From assembly GCA_002286855.1 (NCBI GenBank), contig NRSV01000036.1, forward strand, positions 124,001-188,000: a DNA stretch of 64,000 bases, written 5' to 3'. Below the pieces are notes generated by a model. It searched no databases. It saw only the letters and a list, made by a program, of their open reading frames with translations, and was not told the DNA's origin. This DNA is from Bipolaris cookei (lineage: Eukaryota > Ascomycota > Dothideomycetes > Pleosporales > Pleosporaceae). This document shows positions 20,946 to 32,601 of the stretch, one piece after another. Both the position numbers and the translations under genes were made by a program. Position 1 is the stretch's first letter. Each line of letters begins with the position of its first letter.

Positions 20946-23583
20946 ATGGCGCGTCTAAAACAGCCAGCAAGGGCAAGCGGTAAGTGAGAAGCTCTTTCTG
21001 AGGCTCGGCGTACACGCGTTGGTGTTAAGATGTCGTCGGCGCGAAACTTGAAGATCCTGTACCAAGAGCGCGTCCATAGGAATAAAGATCTTGGGTCTAA
21101 TGGGGCATGAGCTGATAATGGAATAGAAGCGGCTGAATTTTCTCCACAGCCCAGCTCTTCCCATGCTTCCGACTTCTTCCATCCTGAGGCAGACGACCAA
21201 GCAGCCATCGAACAGCTCCTCACAGAACCCCTCACCACAGACGCACCTCCACTACCTCCTCCATCCTCCATTGTCCTTGGCGCAGATCTCCTCAATGCTG
21301 CTCGGATAGATCACCGACATAGTAGTCCTGTGGTTGGCATGGCGCGTAAGAATTGCGCCGGCAAGCTCAAGCGGGCGAGCTTGATCCCTGAGAGTGCTAG
21401 AACGAACCTCGCTGTACGAGGTGATGTGTATGAGATAGAGCTTAGCCCGGAAAAGGGGAACTATGTGCTGCCGCAGAAGGTGAACAAAAAGCCGCTCAAG
21501 ATTGTGAAGAAGAAGTCATACGCAGTCGCGAAGCTCAGTGCTGCACCAGATGTTCCGTCTAAGCTGCCAGTGCGCGATGAGAATAGGCCGCAAGTAGATA
21601 CGAAAGGGCCGGCAGAGGATCTGGCTTCTACCGATCCAGCCATGCGCTCTTCTCGACCCCAAGTTGCCCCCGTTGAAAGCGACAGCATTGCCGTTGAAAC
21701 CACCAGAGAAGAGATACCTTCCAGTAAAGCAAATCCCCATGCCAATGCTCCCGGAGATGTAAGAATCGAGGAGAGTCTTGCCAATGGGAGACCCAGATGC
21801 ACAGCAGTCTTGTACAAGTACGACAAAATTACGGGCCCAGCTTATAGGCAATGTTTAGACTCGGGTACCGGCCAGACAGACAATGGTTTCAGATGCGGAA
21901 TTCACCTCAGTAAATCTCCTGTTGTTCGATGTGAGGAGATGGTGGTTTCCGACAATATTACTATGCAGTGCTACAGGGTTGCTTTTAAGGTGACAGCCAG
22001 CGGTGCACGATGTTCGACTTGTATCGAACAACAAACTCATGAAACGACGCCTCGCGATAAGCGAAAGTCAGCGCCAGTTCATGAAGAGGATCAACCTGCG
22101 AAGATTCTGAGGAGAAAAAGTCAAAATGCGGGTAAGTCTGCATCTTCTGAAACGAACAAAAACCAAGCACGGGATTTGCAAGAAGAGAGCTCGAATCCAG
22201 CACCGGCTAGGGAACGAGAGAGACCGCGAAAAGATGGTAGCAGTGCTTCTACCGAACTGAACCACCAGTTCCCGACAAGAACACGCAAGAGCAAATCCCC
22301 GTCAGCCATATCGCAGGAAGTTCCAGCAGTGCCTGAAGATCTGCCTGGTGATGGAGACCCAGAGTATGTTCCAGACGATGAGGAGAGTGAGCATAGCGTT
22401 GCGCAGGATGAAGAGACCGGACACGTGGCCCAACTGCCTGAGAGCATTGATACAGTGTTCAGTTTACTTGACCTTGAAGAGCGTCAAGGGACATGCCAGA
22501 CTAAACGTGCCAGGAAGATCTTACGCATGTGTGAAAAGTATTGTGCAAACTTCCAGGATGACACTCATTCAATCGACGCTGTCACGCAAAATGCCAGGAA
22601 AATACAAGAGACGCTACAACAGACGCCTAAAGATTACAGTAATGCAATCGGAAAAAAACATCAACTTGCGTTCAAGAGTGATACATACAGCTTTGTCTTT
22701 CGCGCTCTTACGCTATATCTTCGAGATTTGCACGACTGGCTAGTCAAAACACACGAGTCTGCAACAGAGTCTTTAGAGAGCTTGCGTGTAATAACCCCAT
22801 TGATGCAGGAGATCGTAGCATTCAATGACGCAATCAGCCACTGGGGCGTCACTGTACCTCAGCGTCAAAAGGGTGACAGAGTAGTCAAGGATGTCCAAAT
22901 CCGACTCATTGCGCCCCTGCGGCGGGTCAGTCAATTACTCAGTGTTCGTCTAAGCCAACTCCAGGAGGCAGGGGAACGTCGTGAGCAATATGAGGAAATG
23001 AAACGGAGGATAAAAGAACGCCGCGATGTACAGAGTGAACAGATCCGAGCCATAGAGGCAATGGAGGAACGGAAGAAGCGCTGGCAAGACCTTCATATCG
23101 TACGGATGCAATGCGAGCCTGATGTTTACAGGCGACGCAAGCTGTTCCATACCAGATTTGAAGATTTAGTGGAGAGAGATGCAAACGGTGTTGTTTTCGA
23201 ACGATTACCTATCTTCAAATCTCGCTCTACTCCACCGCACAGCCAGGTTTTGGAGCTTGCGGATGTGGTTGAGTGGACTGAGGATGAAGAGACTGCTGTG
23301 CTTGAAGGCTTGCAGTATTGTGCGAGTGAGTAACTGCCATTCCGCATCAGAAAATTAGGGTGTTTTGCTAATGTTTTGCATAGGTCCACGCGTCTTTGAA
23401 AAGATATTCAAAACATATTGTGATCCTAGGTCTTCGCATCCGCGTGGGGGCGACCTACGTAACCGCAGTGTTGCAGAGATTATTTCAAAGGCGAGATGGA
23501 TTCGGTCGACGATGCTGACCTTGCGTCAAGAAAGTGGCGAGCCGGTAGAGGACTGGGTGACTGGGATTCCGATTTTACCGTAG
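20946..23583 (+). CDS. Large disordered protein with C-terminal SANT/Myb-like domain
   Basis: Exons are 20946-20979, 21127-23325 and 23384-23583, giving 810 residues. Exon 1 (MARLKQPARAS) ends at a GTAAGT donor, and joining to 21127 skips an in-frame TGA. The last intron (58 bp, GTGAGT, GCTAAT branch, ATAG) joins CAS to PRVFEKIF. The basic first third is Pro/Ser-rich. A Cys-containing block at about 220-290 (PRCTAVLYKY...RCGIHLSKS..CEEM...CSTCIEQQ) could bind zinc. A long helical segment follows and then an acidic and basic coiled coil (about 590-680, REQYEEMKRRIKERR). From about 725, EWTEDEETAVLEGL begins a SANT/Myb-like module that ends in KARWIRSTMLTLR. A nuclear DNA- or chromatin-binding role is plausible. 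I do not recognise a named family. Confidence 0.75.
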
Positions 23584-24091
23584 GTAGGGCTTCGGCCAGC
23601 TTTCGCGTTGTTATTTTTGGATCCCATGAGGTTCTTGAAAAGTGCTTCTTGCAAAAGTCGCTTTCCTGTTAGCTAGCAACGCTTTGATACCCTTGTATAG
23701 TGTTGAGTTTAGTTGAACTTGATGCTGTTTACAAGAAAAGCTGCTACGTTCGATTCCAAGTCCTATTTATGTCTTACTTTTATTCATACAAAAATATATG
23801 GGACTGGAAAGGTAAAGATGCGATAGTGAATATCGAATGCCCTATATCAACCCATAAATGTGACTTGTTCAGTAATGCATTTATAACTATCTGAACTCTG
23901 GACATTGAATTCATTGGAGGTAGGGATCACATCGCGATTGCCTAATACGATAAGCAAGTAAACAATAGTACTAGGGACACCTGCCTATCCACCTGTTCTA
24001 CCATTCGTCGCAGCGACGGTACCCCTTGTACCACCACTCTCCACTATGAGGCCACACTATCTTTTTTCAAACTTCAGCCAGCCGCTTAGTT
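23584..24091. other. Intergenic, AT-rich
   Basis: No supported ORF or RNA gene. A GTTCGATTCC stretch near 23748 resembles a tRNA B box but has no matching A box or cloverleaf. Confidence 0.4.
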
Positions 24092-25956
24092 TTGCTCTGT
24101 CTCTCCAGTTCCTTACCACGAACAACTCCATCCTTCCGGTCTAGGAATTATCTCGTACAATTCACTTATTACCTAGACAATGGCTTGGCAGAAGAATCTT
24201 CTGGGCTGTTCGAGCATACATCGGGACGGTGGCTGTTTGTTTGTTCACTCCCCAAACTCACTCTCATACTAACGCGACTACATCTGGAATGACGCTCTGA
24301 AGCATGCTAAGAGAAGATGTATTTTTAACGTATCCAAATTCAAGCGTCTCGTTGCCGCAGCCGTCAACCGGGATTTGGACGATGTGACCCGATTCGAGAA
24401 ACTTGCCGAAGGTGGCTTCAACTGGACTTTCCTCATCACTCTGCGTAATGGGTTTCAGTTTGTCGACGCATCCCTTATCTTTCTACCGAGCTAAGACATC
24501 TAGTTATCGCCAGTATAATCGCAACGATGAGCTTTCCCTGCTTGCATAATATTTCTGTGTCCAAGATATATAGCTACTCAGCTATGCCAGATAACAGTGC
24601 TGGGACTGAGCAGATGTTTATAGGGCTGGTCGGGAGGAGGAACTTGGGCGACATTTGATTTGATCTGTCGGAAAAGCAAGGAATCAGTTTCGCCACCAAT
24701 CTTGTCGAGTTGGAGTCTCGGTTACTCTTTCTTTCTTTTCCGGCAAGCGGCAGTCTGTATCATGCCAAAGACCTTCCAACCTTTTTCAACAAGATCGAGG
24801 TTCCGATTGCTGATCCTGCATACGATCAATTCTGCATTGGTCCTGATATAAGACTTAGTCTGTGGCATGGAAAAAGGCTCAACATTCAGACCGACCGGGG
24901 GTTATGTACGTGTCAGTCCTATCTTTCTATATCACTAATCATCTTATTGATATCCTAGAAAGCATATCGTTTTACATCTATAGTGCTGACCGAATTCTCA
25001 AAAGACGCAGATCCAGCAGCCACCCTTGAAGCTGGGGGCCAAGAAAGAGATTGCATATCTAACAAAATTCCGTCGACCGCTCCACCCCTTTCAACATCTA
25101 CATAGGAAGATCTATGGTTAGCAAGTGCAATTACATTCTGAACACCTGAGTAATTTGGCAAAATACTTGCAAACTGTGCCGTACCTCGCACCAGACGGCA
25201 ACAGTATCCTTGTCCGCCCGACAATAAGACATTCTGATCTTCAGCCAAATAACATTTTGTGTCCGATGATCTCAGCATCACAGGCGTGATTGATTGGCAG
25301 CACTGCACAGTACTTCCACTCTTTCTTCAATGCGATATTTCCAAAAGTCTCCAAAACTACGGCAACAGTGTCTCGGAATCGCTTGTACTCCCTGAATTAT
25401 CACTCAATTTCGACGAGCTAAGCGAACACGTACAGTTTCAGGCAGTTTTGCTCTTACGTCGGCGCCAACCTCACTACTATTACGTTACCGAAACTGCAAG
25501 ATTGAACCATCCACATTACGATGCCTTGACATACAACTTCAGCACATTGAGGCACAAACTCTTTGGTTACGCAAGTTATCCCTGGGAAGGGGACAATGCC
25601 ATTCTCGAAAAAGACTTGATCGATTTGATGAAGATCTGGGATGAATTCATAGCCTCCGAATTGAGCACGGGCGACGAAACAACACATGCATGTCCAATCG
25701 CCTTCTCGGAAGATGAGGTGGCCGAATGCTTTCGTCTAAATGCTGCGCAAGTGAAGGCAGACGAACAGCTCCAGGTCTGCAGAGATTTATCTGTATCGGG
25801 TTTGAAGTATGGGTGCCTGTTGAGCAGTATGACGAGATAAAGCAGCAGGAACAAAAGTTGAAGGCCGGTGCGCTCGAAGCTGCAGAGTCTAAGGAGGAGC
25901 GACAGCAATTGCGTGAGTATTGGATGTTTGATGATTTTGATGAGGAATGTTCGTAG
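24092..25956 (+). pseudogene. APH/AIM9-like phosphotransferase pseudogene
   Basis: The remnants follow the order of fungal phosphotransferase-enzyme-family (APH, AIM9-like) proteins. LFEHTSGRWL near 24200 is followed by an intron-like stretch with an ACTAAC branch but no proper acceptor. FNVSKFKRLVAAAV and LAEGGFNWTFLITLRNGFQFV come next; a one-base loss near 24462 shifts the frame to RIPYLSTEL. The segment ends at a TGA where Trp is expected (24656-24658), then resumes with FDLSEKQ. A further stop follows KIYG near 25113. The catalytic RHSDLQPNNI is present, then a second frameshift leads into VSDDLSITGVIDWQH. A long intact stretch (25259-25840) runs on, and a third shift near 25800 continues as VWVPVEQYDE to the stop at 25956. 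The phosphotransferase is surely inactive. Its protein-level conservation suggests decay was recent. Confidence 0.8.
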
Positions 25957-26489
25957 GAACGTCATAAGCTCTACTTTGGGCATCTAGAGTATCATTGGGA
26001 GTTGCATACTCAATCGATTCATGAAGCTGTGGTTATTCATCGGTGAATACATTGGACATGGTTAGATCTTATGTTAGTTCTTTGCATGTTCTGAGTAATT
26101 AGAGTACCAAACGGAACGAAAGTAAAGTTCACTCACGTATCTATAGATAGTACAGGTCTGATTGTTATCGTCTTTCACATTTTACCACAATTGCTCCAGC
26201 AATCAGGTGATTTGGGCTTTCACTTCACTCACCCACATACAGAATGCATGACGTCTATGAGATTTGAGGTAGTTTCTGCCGTAGCCCACATTTCCATTAC
26301 TTATATTACCCTGCTTCTTTCGTCTCTGTACCCAATCCACCAACTCTTCAACTTTCTCAACCTGCCGCAAATGACAAGGAGCGCGCTAGAGTGACGCAAA
26401 CATTATATTTTCTACTATCTTACCAACTATACTTTGTGTAAAACTACAGCGGTTTCTATATGTAAGTGAAAGCAAGCTAATATGCCATC
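25957..26489. other. Intergenic
   Basis: There is no supported gene. The 200 bp before 26490 are pyrimidine-rich on the plus strand and may be the leader of the next gene. Confidence 0.4.
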
Positions 26490-27554
26490 ATGACCAACAC
26501 TGATACTCCTCGTAGCCACAACTCATTTCTTATTGTGAAAATGCCAGCCTCCAGGAACACCGGCAGCGACGTTGTGAACAAGAAGATGAATGGGCTGAAG
26601 GAATATAAGAGGGCCCAGAAAGAGAAGAAACTCGCACAGCGCACCGCTGCCGCAGAGCAGGTCAAGGCGAAGAAGATATCCTCTACTTCCGCTAAGGTGG
26701 TTAGAGTGAGTGACGCTGAGTTCACCAAGGGTGCTTTGACCCCGCAAGACACACTGAATATCGTCGCGCTGCGTAAAGCTTTGGAGCTTGCGTTATACAA
26801 GAAAATGGAAACACCGCGCCAGATGCTTATCCGGTGCGACTTCAAGGCTTACATGGATACCGAATTCCATGGCAAGGACGCTGAGTTCGACTACATGGCA
26901 CCACATGCTGTGTATCTTGACGACAATGGATTTGAGACAACTATCCGAAAAGTCGACTCGAACACACAAGACAGATTGACTGCCCATGAGATAGAGCTAT
27001 CGCCATTGGAGCAATTTGAGACTGAAAAGAACGTCGCCCTCTCACATCCCGCTCCCCAAGCACACCGATGCGACTCTTGTTTCTTTGAACACCTACTTTC
27101 TGCCGTATCCGCCAAGGAAGAGGTCATTACTGCTACATTGCAAGGCATCGCCAAATTTTCGACTGGTTCTCGGCCACCCGAGTTTGTGTCTACACAGGTG
27201 CCGCATTTGATGGATTCAGCCATCATCAGCCACAAGATCAAACAACAGACACCTGCAAAGCTGGCAATGCTTGTCACTAACAATACCCAAACGATGAACA
27301 AGTACGCGGAGGGCACTGGTCTGAATGACAGCACCTCGAGCCTCACCTCTACATTCATTTCGACGCGAGACTCTTCACCCACTAGCATTCATCGCTCCAG
27401 CATCTCTCCATTGGTCGGATTCAATGCTCTTGCATATACGCCTTCAACGCCTCAACTAACTTCTGCAACTTTAGGTTACTGGGGTCATTGCTCTTTTCCT
27501 AAGCCTGGCGATATTGCTAACTGGAGCCTTCTGGATTTGAATTCGAGGATGTGA
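26490..27554 (+). CDS. Unrecognised 354-residue protein
   Basis: Single open frame from ATG 26490 to TGA 27554. A second in-frame ATG at 26541 (MPASRNTGSDVV) has a better context and would give 337 residues. The N-terminal 60 residues are very basic and helical (KKMNGLKEYKRAQKEKKLAQR), like a nuclear localisation or nucleic-acid-binding segment. The middle is mixed, with an acidic patch, and contains a Cys pair in HRCDSCFFEH near 195. The C-terminal third is Ser/Thr-rich. No signal peptide or membrane helix is present. No family is recognised, and length and codon use are the only support for it being a gene. It sits between a pseudogene and the RGG gene, in a stretch that looks accessory. 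Confidence 0.55.
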   Translation: MTNTDTPRSHNSFLIVKMPASRNTGSDVVNKKMNGLKEYKRAQKEKKLAQRTAAAEQVKAKKISSTSAKVVRVSDAEFTKGALTPQDTLNIVALRKALELALYKKMETPRQMLIRCDFKAYMDTEFHGKDAEFDYMAPHAVYLDDNGFETTIRKVDSNTQDRLTAHEIELSPLEQFETEKNVALSHPAPQAHRCDSCFFEHLLSAVSAKEEVITATLQGIAKFSTGSRPPEFVSTQVPHLMDSAIISHKIKQQTPAKLAMLVTNNTQTMNKYAEGTGLNDSTSSLTSTFISTRDSSPTSIHRSSISPLVGFNALAYTPSTPQLTSATLGYWGHCSFPKPGDIANWSLLDLNSRM

Positions 27555-28042
27555 GCTACGGTTCTAGATGAACAGAGAAGGGGTACTCGGATCTATTCTT
27601 GTCCGAAGAACAGTTGTTTTTTATGTTTCCATTCATGTATACGCAGCAGTCACATGGGAGGGAAAGGTTTAGTACTGGGACAAAAAGGGTAGAATTTCAC
27701 TGGGCCGTGTGGACGATGTCTCCTTAGTTAACATGGGGTGTAATATCTAGATGAAATGTCAGATGATACAACACAAGACCGAATACCCTAGCAGTGACGT
27801 TCGGTGGAGAAAGGAAGCGGTCACGCAGGGACTGAGCAAGTGCGGGGATGAATTGTGGAGCTTGGACCGGTCAAGGGTTGCTGCAAGTGCTAGTGCATAC
27901 GTAGTATGTAATTTGGGTTAGGTGATCATTCCTCTCCATCGCACATGTCCATTTCACGATATTACTAGCATAGGACATATTTAACTCGCTATTACTAGAT
28001 ATTTTTTCAGTACCACGACTCGCTACTACACACTTAGACACC
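27555..28042. other. Intergenic, RGG gene promoter
   Basis: 488 bp with no supported gene. Confidence 0.4.
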
Positions 28043-29469
28043 ATGCTCAAGTCAAAGTGGGCAACACAGTCCGACGAGGCAAACAAAACTCCAGCGCCAG
28101 TCGCCGACAAAACCCCACCAAAGCCACAACCACCGTCTGAGCCAGCAGCACCAGCACCAGCACCAGCTCAGATTAGTCATGCACCGGTATGTGGTATCTG
28201 ATGCGATTGTTGTCGTTTCCCTTTGTATCATACATATTTTGTGGTCCTATCTGCGACACTGTACTAACAAAATGCCAGGTTGCCAGCGCGTCCTACGACC
28301 CCGCCTATGACGACCCCTCGATAGACCCATTCGCTCAAACCGCAAGCACCGATGACCTATTCTTTGATGACGATATCACGCCCATTGCTGAGCCAGTCGT
28401 CGAGGCAGATCCACCAGAGCTGCAGCCTTCTGCCCCCAAGTTTGTACCTGAACAGCCAAAACCACCTGTCGCACCACAGGCGCATTTGGCGCCACAAGCC
28501 CCAAGAGAGCCTAGGAACAACGACAGAGGAGGGCGCAGCCGTGGACGGGGAAGGGGCCGTGGGAGGGGCCGTGGGGGCCATAACACTGATATTCGGCTCG
28601 AACAAAACGACAAAAAGGCTGTCGAGGCGCCAAAAGAGGTGGAGCCCGCCACTGCAGATAAGATCGCTACAGAAAATGCTGACTCTTCATCCGTCCCTCC
28701 ATCTGCTCCCACAGAACCAAAAGAAAAACCAACCCACTCTGTGCGCGGCGACAGGACACTGACTGGGGGCGCTGCACGCACACGCCTGACCGAAGATGAA
28801 TTGAACGCCAAGCTTGCCAACATGCGCATCAAGAACGAAGCCCGCCAGACCGCCCACGCTCGCGCTGAAGCTGATAAGGGCAACTTTGAGGCTCGCGAGG
28901 CGGTTATGCAACAACAGGATATAGAGCGTAAGAAGGCACTAGCTGAGAAGCAAAAGGCCGAACGCCAGAGTCGTCAGCAGATGATGGGCGAGCGAGAGAA
29001 GAACCGACAGCGCAAGTTGAAAGCACAACAGGGCAGGGAGTGGGACTTGGAGAAAGACGATGGTTTTTCAGGTATTGGAGACGACAAGCGTAGGGGTGCC
29101 ACCAGAGGTGCTCACGGCGGTATTGCGCCCTCACGGCCAGCCAACAATGGATTCAACGGCGACGATTATAATGAATCTATGACGCATTCTGGCCGGGGAC
29201 GTGGCAGAGGACGCGGTGGAAGAGGAGGCCGAGGTGGACGTGGCGACTATGACCGAGCGGGATCGAGACCGGCAGAGCAAAAGAAGCACGACAATCCCCC
29301 GCCTTCTGCCGCAGATTTTCCAGAGCTTCCTCCAGCAAAAGGCAAAGCTGCCGAAACTAAGGACCCTGAACCTGAACCCGAACGTCCAACTATTCAGAAG
29401 CAAGACTCCTTTGGGTTGCCATCGCCAATGGAAAAGGGCCGTAGCTGGGCTGATGAAGTAGGCTCTTAG
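28043..29469 (+). CDS. RGG-repeat, probable RNA-binding protein
   Basis: Exons are 28043-28186 and 28279-29469, giving 444 residues. The 92-bp intron has GTATGT, TACTAAC and CCAG, all strong. The N-terminus (MLKSKWATQSDEANK) is followed by Pro/Ala repeats and an acidic patch. Two Arg/Gly-rich tracts (coding 28524-28583 and 29190-29250, e.g. SRGRGRGRGRGRGG) flank a charged helix of about 90 residues (LTEDELNAKLANMRIKNEARQ ... REKNRQRKLKAQQ). The C-terminus has a PPPSAADFPELPPAK motif and ends SWADEVGS. RGG proteins bind RNA or G-quadruplexes and are arginine-methylated; no RRM or La fold is seen. The pattern recalls Stm1/Habp4-like factors, but this is not established. The stop is TAG at 29467, and the same frame stays open beyond it (see next entry). 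Confidence 0.75.
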
Positions 29470-31848
29470 AAAGAGCTATGGCTTGAAGAGACCCTTGCAA
29501 GGAAAATTCCAAGAGTATACACTATAGATGTGGAAATCCAAGAATCGGACATCACGGCCATAGCGGTTGTATCAAAGAGGGGACCTCAGACCGGTTATGA
29601 ATGTGACATTGACACCAATGGCAAGGATGATGAAAGAAAAAGGCAGAAAGCGATAACCCTGTCTTCTGACGAGTCGGAAGGAACAAATCAAGGTTCTGAG
29701 CGGACCAACAGCGGATACGATTCTTCTCGCGAATCCCTGTCAACACCGCTATTCGCATCTCTGCGTGGCGGAGGCAGTTCAGAAGGGGCCGGTGAGAAAG
29801 ACTATTCAAGGTATATCTCCTTGCAGTCTTTCTTGCTCCATTGTGAGAAAGCTTCTGACCTCTTTAGTGTTTCGTGTCAATCACCGAACGTTGCATCATC
29901 CCCCCATGTGCTAGGTTCATGTGCCATTTCGACACCGAATATGTCACTTCATACTACCTCGTCGTTATATACAGCTCCCAATGACTTCTTTTTACGTACA
30001 ACTTCATTTATGCCATCACCTGTATCTCCCACTTTTGCGTCTCCAGATACAACAAAACGCCGTTCATCCCAGCATGCTCGAGAGCCACCGCTACCATCAG
30101 GGTACACTCTAACTGATCCAGAAACTGGTTCTCAGACTAGCCAGTAGCAAGGTGCGGCTGAGGTGAATGATTTGGATCAACCAAAAGTGCAACAAGGAAA
30201 TGCGAGAAGTCTACAGTGGCGAGGTGACCATGGACAGAAGCGAATTTCACGAACAGCAGTAGGAACAGGGAGGCGCGCTCAAAGTCCGGCCTTTAACCAA
30301 GGGCTAAACGCTTCTCATCCGGCTTATATGACAGACGAGGAATTTGATGCTCTTCCGTGTTGGTCAGATGTCGAAGATGATCCAGTGTACAACACCAGGA
30401 ATTATCCGAGACGTGCTACAAGCGATTCAGTGCATTCACTTGTAGACGCATCAGCCTCTTTGTCAGCGAGGTTCAGACCGACACCCCTGAATGGCCCGCC
30501 CGGATTTCCTTCAACCCCGCAATTTATTGGAGCATGCGATGCGGTATCGTTATTATCACTAAACGAACTTGTCTCAAGTGACCAAAACGAGCAGCCGCTG
30601 CTTGACAGGGCCTCGGCCGTGAGCATCTCCCCAAGCCCGCGTTTGATTGGAACCATAGATGGAACTTCCTTCTTGGAGCTGGTTGAAACTAGACTGCGCT
30701 CACATATTGGCTATGTGTAGCATTTGAGAAGGCGTTCGGACTCTATGCAAGATTACCCGAGTGCCCCTACCTCGTCTAATGCTGATGAGTGGAGCGTTTA
30801 CCATATCGGAGATAGCATACCATCACGAAACCCACTGCGGCAGAGTATCGCAAGGACTGAAAGTGGTCAGAGGGGAGCATGGATTATTACTCCGGGTCGG
30901 CCACCAAGATCGAGTTTCGAAATCGCCAGAACATTGTTGAGTCACAGAGCTGGTGCTCCTTCAACATTACATCTGAACACAATCGACTCAGCGCTATATG
31001 ATACGACGTATACTGATCCAATACACCTTCGTTTGCGAGGTGGAGCCGGGTCGGAGGACGAAGAATACTCTGGAAGGAAATACGCACCACCTTTATCAAG
31101 ACCCAGTTCGCCACCTTCAGTAAGACAAATAACTCCTTCTCCTCAAGAATGGTTACAGGGCCTATCGCTTCAAGGTGACCATGCGACTACGCCTTTCGAT
31201 TATATGCGCGCTGTAAGGATATTGAGTCTCGGACAAAGAGCATCATGTGGCTTCGCATCATCAGCCACCTTCTAGGTGCCAGAGTCTTCAAATATGCGTG
31301 GCTCTGCTTTATGCTCTTCTTCTGAGATCTTGACCAACCAATTATCACAGGAACGTACGCTAGGCTATTCGCAGTTGCATCCATCGCGATCTCGTTCGTC
31401 TTCTGGCAGGGAGACCGGCGAACCCAGGCGCCGTCCCACAGTCATGCGCGAAGAGCTTCCTCCCATCACTCCATTAAACCTGCCCCGATCCAAGGCCCCC
31501 CAAACCGCTAGATTCAACTTCCAAGAGCTACTTTCAGATAACGACCCCGGTCCACCCTACCCAGGCGGTCGTGTCCGTCTTCTCGCACCACCACCTCTTG
31601 TAGATGATTCTCGCGATCCAGACATGGATCTCGTTCCCCGCATCGGCACGACACCTAGCATTCCCAGGCGTTCTAGGAGACGTGTCGAACGTTTTCGGCA
31701 GTTCCAAAATTCGAATGAGCCGGGAAGAGCAAGGACGAGAGAGGAGGATGAAGAGCCGGAAACAATGGAGATTGATGATCATAGACGGGACCTGAGTGGA
31801 GCATTTACGGTATACAACTGCTGTGAAGTTCCTACAGAGTTTTGGTAG
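29470..31848 (+). CDS. Long frame broken only by TAG; disordered protein with LRLRGG motif
   Basis: The reading frame of the RGG gene continues after its TAG for 793 codons to TAG 31846-31848. Only TAG occurs inside, at 30145, 30718 and 31273. This is far too open to be non-coding, yet no in-frame ATG lies near the 5' end, so the true start is unresolved. The translation is Ser/Pro-rich and probably disordered. It has SLRGGGSS near 29757 and HLRLRGGAGSE near 31024, which resembles the ubiquitin tail. A degenerate repeat (PQFIGACDAVSLLSL / PRLIGTIDGTSFLEL) lies at 30516-30690. Some TAGs can be removed by frame-preserving introns: 31213-31275 (GTAAGG...CTTCTAG) is convincing, 30619-30720 (GTGAGC...GTGTAG) less so because it would delete a repeat unit. 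The alternative is a pseudogene with CAG to TAG changes. No family is recognised. Confidence 0.5.
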
Positions 31849-32601
31849 GAGTGCTGCTGTTCGGTTTGTCAGTGGGTAACGGAGTCATGTGTTATCTTGC
31901 GAGATGTGCTCGGTATTGATACAGTCAACTGGTTTTGTTGAATCAAAACACGGGGAATAAGTACTAGCATTGAATATAATATTCTGTTTCGAAACGATAT
32001 TCGTGTCGATGTGTCATATTGCTATACTCAAACAATGTATTTGTGCTAAGTAATACTAGAAGACTTAATTCCTCTTCTCTATCCTCACCATCATGATCAC
32101 ACTCCTGTTGTATACCAGCATCCATGAGACCATCATAGTAAAGAACGTATAAAAAAAGTGCACAGGCATAAATCAAAACGAAGAGTAAAGTAGGCACAAG
32201 CAGTACTCAATCGCCATTGATCTCCACGCTCTTCCCACAGTGATGAGAAAGAAAAGGAGAGAAACGTATCTGGCATTACGACATACAACCCCATGCCCCG
32301 CTTCCCAAAAAAGGGGGATGTGATGCAGCGAGGGAAAGAGAAATGGGTTCGCTCCCATAGAGACCATGATAAACAGCCTTTGAAATCCACAAGAACAGCG
32401 AGTTGATCCCCTCTAAAAGGCGTGAAATTTTTTGCTTGTGATGCTTAAAAAGAAGACAAGGGGGGAGAGAGGGAAAGAGGGTTCAACGTCGCATCATACC
32501 CGTCGTTAAAAAAGCCGTTAACACGAAACCGAAAAAGAAACAAGTAGGGGTATCAGAGTCGGTGAGAAGATAAAGATGCGGCCGCCGAGAGAGGAAGAGT
32601 C
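31849..32601. other. Convergent 3' intergenic region
   Basis: 753 bp between convergent genes. It presumably holds both 3' UTRs, and no ORF is supported. A purine-rich block (GGGGGAGAGAGGGAAAGAGGG, near 32461) is low complexity. Confidence 0.4.

Noticed and set aside
23740..23770. tRNA B-box-like GTTCGATTCC
   Set aside because: There is no upstream A box or cloverleaf.
24800..28000. CRISPR or prokaryotic-type defence locus
   Set aside because: There are no repeats with spacers, and the genes have introns and fungal affinities.
28279..31848. TAG reassigned to an amino acid in this organism
   Set aside because: Other well-supported genes in the window end in TAG, including the GMC oxidase, NPC1, the RGG gene and the SANT-like gene, so TAG is an ordinary stop here.
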